From: Hydrogenophaga sp.
GTDB taxonomy: Bacteria > Pseudomonadota > Gammaproteobacteria > Burkholderiales > Burkholderiaceae_C
DNA length: 9,901 nt
Assembly (NCBI GenBank): GCA_025458415.1
Contig: JALOSN010000028.1
Location: 1 to 9,901 of the forward strand
Direction of reading: 5' to 3'
Below, piece after piece: positions 6,186 to 9,901 of the stretch. The position numbers were made by a program, and so were the translations under genes. The notes beneath the pieces were generated by a model, which ran no database searches, was not told the DNA's origin, and saw nothing but the letters and a program-made list of their open reading frames with translations. Position 1 is the first letter of the stretch. The number at the start of each line of letters is the position of its first letter.

Positions 6186-6977
6186 TCATTCCCTCCAGTT
6201 TGGGGGACGTTTCTCGATAAAGGCCTGCACGCCATCCTGGGCCACCGCGTGCACCATGTTGCAGGCCATGGTGTGGCCTGCCAGCTGGTAGGCCGCCTCC
6301 ATGCCGGTTTCCAGCTGGCGGTAGAACAGCTGCTTGCCCATGGCCAGCGCTTCCCGGGGTTTGCCCAGCAGCCGCTGCAGCAGCTGCTCGATCTCGGCAT
6401 CCAGGTCATCGGCCGCCACCACGCGGTTGACCAGCCCGCGTTGTCGGGCTTCCTGCGCCGAGATGAAGTCGCCGGTCAACAGCATCTCCATGGCCTGCTT
6501 GGGCAGGATGTTGCGCGAGAGCGCCACACCGGGTGTGGCGCAGAACAGGCCGACATCGATGCCGTTGACGCCGAAGCTGGCCTCTTGCACGGCAACCGCC
6601 AGATCACACTGGGCCACCAGCTGGCAACCGGCCGCCGTGGCCAGCCCTTGCACACGCGCCAGCACCGGCACATCCAGCCGGCGTATGGCCATCATGACCC
6701 GCGTGCAACGCGCGAACAGCCGCCGGTAGTAATCGATGTCGGGATGGGCGCGCATCTGCTTGAGGTCGTGGCCGGCGCAGAAGGCTCGGCCCTCGGCAGC
6801 GATGACAACGGCCCTTGACAGGGGATCGGCGGCAACCGCATCGAGCGCCGTCTGCATCGCGGCCAGCATGTCTTCACTGAGGACATTGAAGCTGCGCGGC
6901 GCGTTCAGGGTGAGCCGGTGCACGCCGCGCGCATCGCAGGAATGCAGCAGGAGATCGGAGGGCTCGGATGGGTTCAT
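6186..6977 (-). CDS. Crotonase-fold protein, ECHDC3-like (annotated as enoyl-CoA hydratase)
   Basis: A 263-residue enoyl-CoA hydratase/isomerase-superfamily protein. The oxyanion-hole segment AFCAGHDLKQM (66-75) and the second one, QGLATAAGCQLVAQCDLAVA (110-129), are clear, as is GLFCATPGVALSRNI (143-157). The whole pattern, including the C-terminal AFIEKRPPNW, resembles human ECHDC3 and its bacterial relatives more than FadB- or Ech-type hydratases. Compared with rat mitochondrial crotonase, Gln119 stands where catalytic Glu144 would be and Gly139 where Glu164 would be, so ordinary hydration of enoyl-CoA is doubtful. CoA-thioester binding is still expected. Start: the ATG at 6977 was preferred to an in-frame TTG seven codons upstream; neither has a strong ribosome site. 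It sits 96 bp downstream of the HDAC-family gene on the same strand. Confidence 0.9.
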   Translation of the reverse strand: MNPSEPSDLLLHSCDARGVHRLTLNAPRSFNVLSEDMLAAMQTALDAVAADPLSRAVVIAAEGRAFCAGHDLKQMRAHPDIDYYRRLFARCTRVMMAIRRLDVPVLARVQGLATAAGCQLVAQCDLAVAVQEASFGVNGIDVGLFCATPGVALSRNILPKQAMEMLLTGDFISAQEARQRGLVNRVVAADDLDAEIEQLLQRLLGKPREALAMGKQLFYRQLETGMEAAYQLAGHTMACNMVHAVAQDGVQAFIEKRPPNWRE

Positions 6978-7073
6978 GGCGTCGGGATCGGCGGGCAAGG
7001 GATGCTCGATTGTCCGACATTCCCCGGCGCGCGCGGCCGGCCGGGTCGGTCAACCGCACGAGCCGAAGGCCAC

Positions 7074-8027
7074 TCAGACGCCAGCAAGTACCCGCAGGTG
7101 GGCCTCGACACTGCGGGCCAGCGCACCCAGGTGGTAACCGCCCTCCAGGCAGCTGACGATGCGTCCGCGGGCATGCCGCCGTGCCACCTCGACCAGCCGC
7201 TCGGTGATCCACGCGTAGTCGTTCTCGACCAGGCCGAGCTGGCCCATCTCGTCCTCGCGGTGCGCATCGAAGCCGGCGCTGATGAAAAGCATCTCCGGCC
7301 TGTGGGCGTCCAGCCGGGGCAGCCACGTCATGTCCACCAGCTCGCGGATCTCCATGCCGCGGGTGTAGGCGGGCACCGGCAGGTTGACCAGGTTGGGTGC
7401 ATCGGCATGATCCCAGGCCGGGTAGAACGGGTGCTGGTAGAAGCTGCACATCAGGATGCGCTCGTCGCCAGCGACGATGTCTTCGGTGCCATTGCCGTGG
7501 TGGACATCGAAATCGATCACGGCCACCCGTTTGAGGCCATGGCGCTCGAGCGCGTATCTGGCCGCCACCGCCACGTTGTTGACGAAGCAGAAGCCCATGG
7601 CCTGGTTGCGGGTGGCGTGGTGCCCCGGCGGGCGGACGGCGCAGAAGGCGTTCTCCAGTTCGCCGGCCATGACCGCGTCGGTGGCGTCGATGGCGGCGCC
7701 CGCTGCCACGAGGATGGCGTCCCACGAGTGCTCGTTGATGGAGGTGTCGGGATCGATCTGGGCATGGGCCGGACCGCCGGCCGCGATCTCTTCACGCAGC
7801 CCGTCGGCCAGCCCCCGCAAAGCCGCCAGGTGCATGCGGCCATGCGCCAGTTCCAGGTCGGCCATGGAGGCCGGTGTCGCCTCGCGGCGCTGCAGGGCCA
7901 CGTCCAGGCCGCTGGCCAGCAGCCGGTCCTCGATGGCATCCAGCCGCTGCGGACATTCCGGGTGACCCCTGCCCATTTCATGCTTCCAGCAATCCCTGTG
8001 GGTGAAATATCCGGTGCCCAGGCTCAT
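7074..8027 (-). CDS. Histone deacetylase-family zinc amidohydrolase
   Basis: A 317-residue cytoplasmic hydrolase of the arginase/deacetylase fold (HDAC, acetylpolyamine amidohydrolase and acetoin-utilisation family). The family removes acetyl or longer acyl groups from lysines or polyamines; the substrate here is unknown. All key residues are present: the His dyad in RPPGHHA (132-138, His136-His137), GFCFVNNVAVAARYA (145-159), zinc ligands Asp174 and His176 in IDFDVHHGNGTEDI (171-184), the third ligand Asp254 in SAGFDAHREDEMGQL (250-264), and the transition-state Tyr298 in LEGGYHL (294-300). The ATG at 8027 begins MSLGTGYFTHRDCW, a normal family N-terminus; a GTG at 8072 would extend it into the divergent moxR gene and is less likely. 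No strong ribosome site is visible. It heads the minus-strand trio with the crotonase and mscS genes. Confidence 0.93.
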   Translation of the reverse strand: MSLGTGYFTHRDCWKHEMGRGHPECPQRLDAIEDRLLASGLDVALQRREATPASMADLELAHGRMHLAALRGLADGLREEIAAGGPAHAQIDPDTSINEHSWDAILVAAGAAIDATDAVMAGELENAFCAVRPPGHHATRNQAMGFCFVNNVAVAARYALERHGLKRVAVIDFDVHHGNGTEDIVAGDERILMCSFYQHPFYPAWDHADAPNLVNLPVPAYTRGMEIRELVDMTWLPRLDAHRPEMLFISAGFDAHREDEMGQLGLVENDYAWITERLVEVARRHARGRIVSCLEGGYHLGALARSVEAHLRVLAGV

Positions 8028-8041
8028 GGCGGTTTTACGGT
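8028..8041. promoter_or_regulatory. Very short divergent gap between the hdac and moxR starts
   Basis: Only 14 bp lie between the two chosen start codons (up to 29 if moxR starts at 8057). Promoters for both genes must therefore lie inside the opposite coding region or overlap each other. No -10/-35 pair on either strand was good enough to name. Confidence 0.4.
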
Positions 8042-8947
8042 ATGGTTCGCGGAATGATGCAAACAGACACACAGCTCCAGCGTCTGCTGGACCAGCTTAA
8101 CACGGTCATTGTGGGCAAGTCGGCGCAGGTGGCGGACTGCGTGGCCTGCCTGCTGGCCGGCGGGCACCTGCTGATCGAGGACGTGCCCGGGGTCGGCAAG
8201 ACCACACTGGCCCACGCCCTGGCGCGCAGCTTCGGCCTGCATTTTTCTCGGGTCCAGTTCACCGCTGACCTGATGCCCAGCGACCTCATCGGGGTGTCGA
8301 TCTATGAACGGGGTCGCGAGGGTTTTGTGTTTCACCCGGGGCCGGTGTTTGCCCAGGTGCTGCTGGCCGACGAAATCAACCGCGCCAGCCCCAAGACACA
8401 GAGCGCCCTGCTGGAAGCGATGGAGGAAAAGCTGCCCCAGCCGTTCTTCGTGATCGCCACCCAGAACCCGCACGACCAGCTGGGCACCTACGCCCTGCCC
8501 GAATCGCAGCTGGACCGCTTCCACATGCGCCTGTCGCTGGGTTACCCCGACCGGGCGGCCGAGCGCGAGCTGCTGCGCGGACAGGACCGGCGCGACATGC
8601 TGGACAACCTGGAACCGGTGCTGGAGGCGGGAGACCTGGCGCGCCTGCAGCAGGCGGTGGCGGCGGTGCACACCGCCGACCCGTTGCTGGACTACCTGCA
8701 GGACCTGGTGCGCGCCACCCGCAGTGGCCGCTGGTTCGTTCAGGGCCTGTCACCGCGCGCATCGCTGGCGGTGGTGCGGGCGGCCAAGGCACAGGCCTAT
8801 CTGAGCGGCCGAGACTACGTGGCTCCTGACGACGTGGCGGCCATCCTGCCCCAGACCATTGCCCATCGCCTGGTGCCGGTCGCCGATGCCGGACGGGGTG
8901 CGGCCGAGCAGGTACGTGCCATGCTGGAAGCGACGCCGCTGCCCTGA
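8042..8947 (+). CDS. MoxR-family AAA+ ATPase, apparently lacking the pre-sensor-1 hairpin
   Basis: A 301-residue MoxR ATPase, a chaperone-like enzyme thought to help assemble or activate protein complexes, often with von Willebrand-domain partners. Motifs in order: Walker A PGVGKTT (49-55), the helix-2 insert region QFTADLMPSDLIGVSIYERG (72-91), GFVFHPGPVFA (94-104), Walker B LLADEINRASPKTQ (107-120), sensor 1 IATQNP (138-143), PESQLDRFHMRLSLGYP (153-169) and sensor 2 GLSPRAS (235-241). Between ALLEAMEE (122-129) and LPQPFF (131-136) only one Lys is present, where relatives carry about ten more residues of the type QVTVDGxT; the loss is in frame. ATGs at 8042, 8054 and 8057 are all possible starts; MQTDTQLQRLL from 8057 looks most family-like, and none has a strong ribosome site. 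The DUF58 gene follows after 27 bp. Confidence 0.93.
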   Translation: MVRGMMQTDTQLQRLLDQLNTVIVGKSAQVADCVACLLAGGHLLIEDVPGVGKTTLAHALARSFGLHFSRVQFTADLMPSDLIGVSIYERGREGFVFHPGPVFAQVLLADEINRASPKTQSALLEAMEEKLPQPFFVIATQNPHDQLGTYALPESQLDRFHMRLSLGYPDRAAERELLRGQDRRDMLDNLEPVLEAGDLARLQQAVAAVHTADPLLDYLQDLVRATRSGRWFVQGLSPRASLAVVRAAKAQAYLSGRDYVAPDDVAAILPQTIAHRLVPVADAGRGAAEQVRAMLEATPLP

Positions 8948-8974
8948 CCCCAGGGCGCTGCGGTACCTCGGGTC

Positions 8975-9901
8975 ATGAGTTCGTCCTTTGCACAGGCTGC
9001 CCGCCCGGACGCCGGTTCTCCCGGACGGGCGTCGTGGCTGCGCGCCCGGGTGCGCCGCTGGATCCATGCCCGGCAACCCCGAACCGACACCCTGCTGCTG
9101 ACGCAACGCAACGTCTACATCCTGCCGACCCGTCCGGGCATCATGCTGGCCCTGACGCTGCTGCTGCTGCTGGTGGCGAGCATCAATTACCAGCTCAACC
9201 TGGGCTACCTGCTGACGTTCCTGATCGCCGGCAGCGCCCTGGTGGGCATGCACCGCTGCCATGGCAACCTGCGGGGGCTGACGCTGCACCTGAACCCGCC
9301 GGCGCCTGTGCACGTGGGTCAGGCGGTGGCACTGGAGGTCCGGCTGAGCAACCCGGGCCGGCAGGCCCGGCACGGGATTGCCATGGCGATTGATGGCCAG
9401 TCGGCCGGTCCGCCGGCATGGACCGATGTACCGGCCCAGGGTGATGCCTCGCTGCAGCTGGCCTGGCTGGCACCGAGGCGGGGACGGCAATCGCTGCCGA
9501 CCCTGCGCGCACAGACCCTGTTTCCTCTGGGCACCTTCCGGGTCTGGTCGCTGTGGCGGCCGACGTCGGATGTGCTGGTCTACCCGGCCGTCGAGCGGCA
9601 TCCACCGCCCCTGCCCGTGGGTGAGGCCACAGCCGGGCATGGCGGCAGCGCGCACACCCACAGCTCGGGCGAGTTCGACGGTGTGCGCGCGTACCGACGT
9701 GGTGACCCGTTGCGCACCGTCGTCTGGCGCAAGGCCGCCCAGGCCTTTGCCGCCGGGCGGGACGATCTGGTCAGCCGCGACCTGCTGGTCAGTCAGCGGC
9801 AGCAGCTGTGGCTGGACCATGCCCGCTGCGGTGCGCCGGACCTGGAGTCGCGCCTGTCGCGGCTGTGCGCCTGGGTGTTGCTGGCCGACCGACTGGGGCT
9901 G
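8975..9901 (+). CDS. DUF58 domain protein (3' end beyond window)
   Basis: The frame opens at the ATG at 8975 and is still open at the right edge, giving 309 residues. A basic N-terminus (20-35) and the segment TLLLTQRNVYILPTRPG (39-55) lead to two membrane helices (about 56-70 and 74-92), followed by a beta-rich region with LSNPGRQARHG (124-134). The DUF58 core is then seen as SSGEFDGVRAYRRGDPLRTV (230-249) and WRKAAQ (251-256), with the conserved Glu233-Phe234, Arg238-x-Tyr240 and Gly243-Asp244. The domain continues through LWLDHA (278-283) to the window end. Pairing with moxR is the standard arrangement; the two are believed to function together, though the biochemical role is unsettled. 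In many relatives a transglutaminase-like membrane protein follows, which would be just outside. The gap to moxR is 27 bp, so an operon is likely. Confidence 0.92.
   Translation, partial: MSSSFAQAARPDAGSPGRASWLRARVRRWIHARQPRTDTLLLTQRNVYILPTRPGIMLALTLLLLLVASINYQLNLGYLLTFLIAGSALVGMHRCHGNLRGLTLHLNPPAPVHVGQAVALEVRLSNPGRQARHGIAMAIDGQSAGPPAWTDVPAQGDASLQLAWLAPRRGRQSLPTLRAQTLFPLGTFRVWSLWRPTSDVLVYPAVERHPPPLPVGEATAGHGGSAHTHSSGEFDGVRAYRRGDPLRTVVWRKAAQAFAAGRDDLVSRDLLVSQRQQLWLDHARCGAPDLESRLSRLCAWVLLADRLGL

Noticed and set aside
6978..6998. TTG start that would add seven residues to the crotonase-fold protein.
   Set aside because: The ATG at 6977 is the more usual codon, and the added residues MPADPDA bring no family similarity or better ribosome site.
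7023..7045. GC hairpin CCCGGC/GCCGGG in the gap between the HDAC-family and crotonase genes.
   Set aside because: Only six pairs with an 11-nt loop and no T run on the minus strand; such pairing is expected by chance in GC-rich DNA.
6918..8057. A 379-codon plus-strand frame opposite the HDAC-family gene.
   Set aside because: It is antisense to a gene with every catalytic motif and has no recognisable domain.

Overview
The window is GC-rich (about two thirds G+C by eye) and looks like a chromosomal segment of a betaproteobacterium, most likely order Burkholderiales. The grounds are gene content and protein style: an EtfB very close to the mitochondrial/betaproteobacterial type, a DctPQM-type TRAP transporter, and a MoxR/DUF58 pair of the kind common in that order. 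No phage, IS, CRISPR, tRNA or rRNA signal was seen. The assignment rests on recognition, not on a search.

Layout, left to right. (1) 1-1499, minus strand: etfB then etfA, the two subunits of electron transfer flavoprotein; etfA runs off the left edge. (2) 1500-1851: a 352-bp divergent control region with a good sigma70-like promoter pointing at etfBA, two related inverted repeats near it, and a perfect 16-bp palindrome in the etfB leader. (3) 1852-4817, plus strand: a complete tripartite TRAP carboxylate transporter (periplasmic DctP, small membrane DctQ, large membrane DctM), with an intrinsic terminator between the P gene and the Q/M genes. (4) 4836-8027, minus strand: MscS-type mechanosensitive channel, an ECHDC3-like crotonase-fold protein, and a zinc histone-deacetylase-family amidohydrolase, transcribed in the order hdac, crotonase, mscS. 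(5) 8042-9901, plus strand: MoxR AAA+ ATPase and the N-terminal 309 residues of a DUF58 protein that runs off the right edge.

How the genes may work together. ETF passes electrons from acyl-CoA dehydrogenases to the quinone pool. A TRAP importer for an organic acid shares its control region, so uptake of an acid and its beta-oxidation-like catabolism may be co-regulated (inference). The HDAC-family and crotonase genes lie next to each other on one strand and may be co-transcribed; their substrates are not known. MoxR plus DUF58 is a widespread chaperone-like pair acting on envelope or protein-complex assembly, usually followed by a transglutaminase-domain membrane protein that would lie beyond the right edge.

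No clearly new multi-gene system is visible. The points most worth a second look are a MoxR that appears to have lost the short beta-hairpin before sensor 1, a crotonase-fold protein without either canonical catalytic glutamate, and the structured etfBA/TRAP intergenic region.
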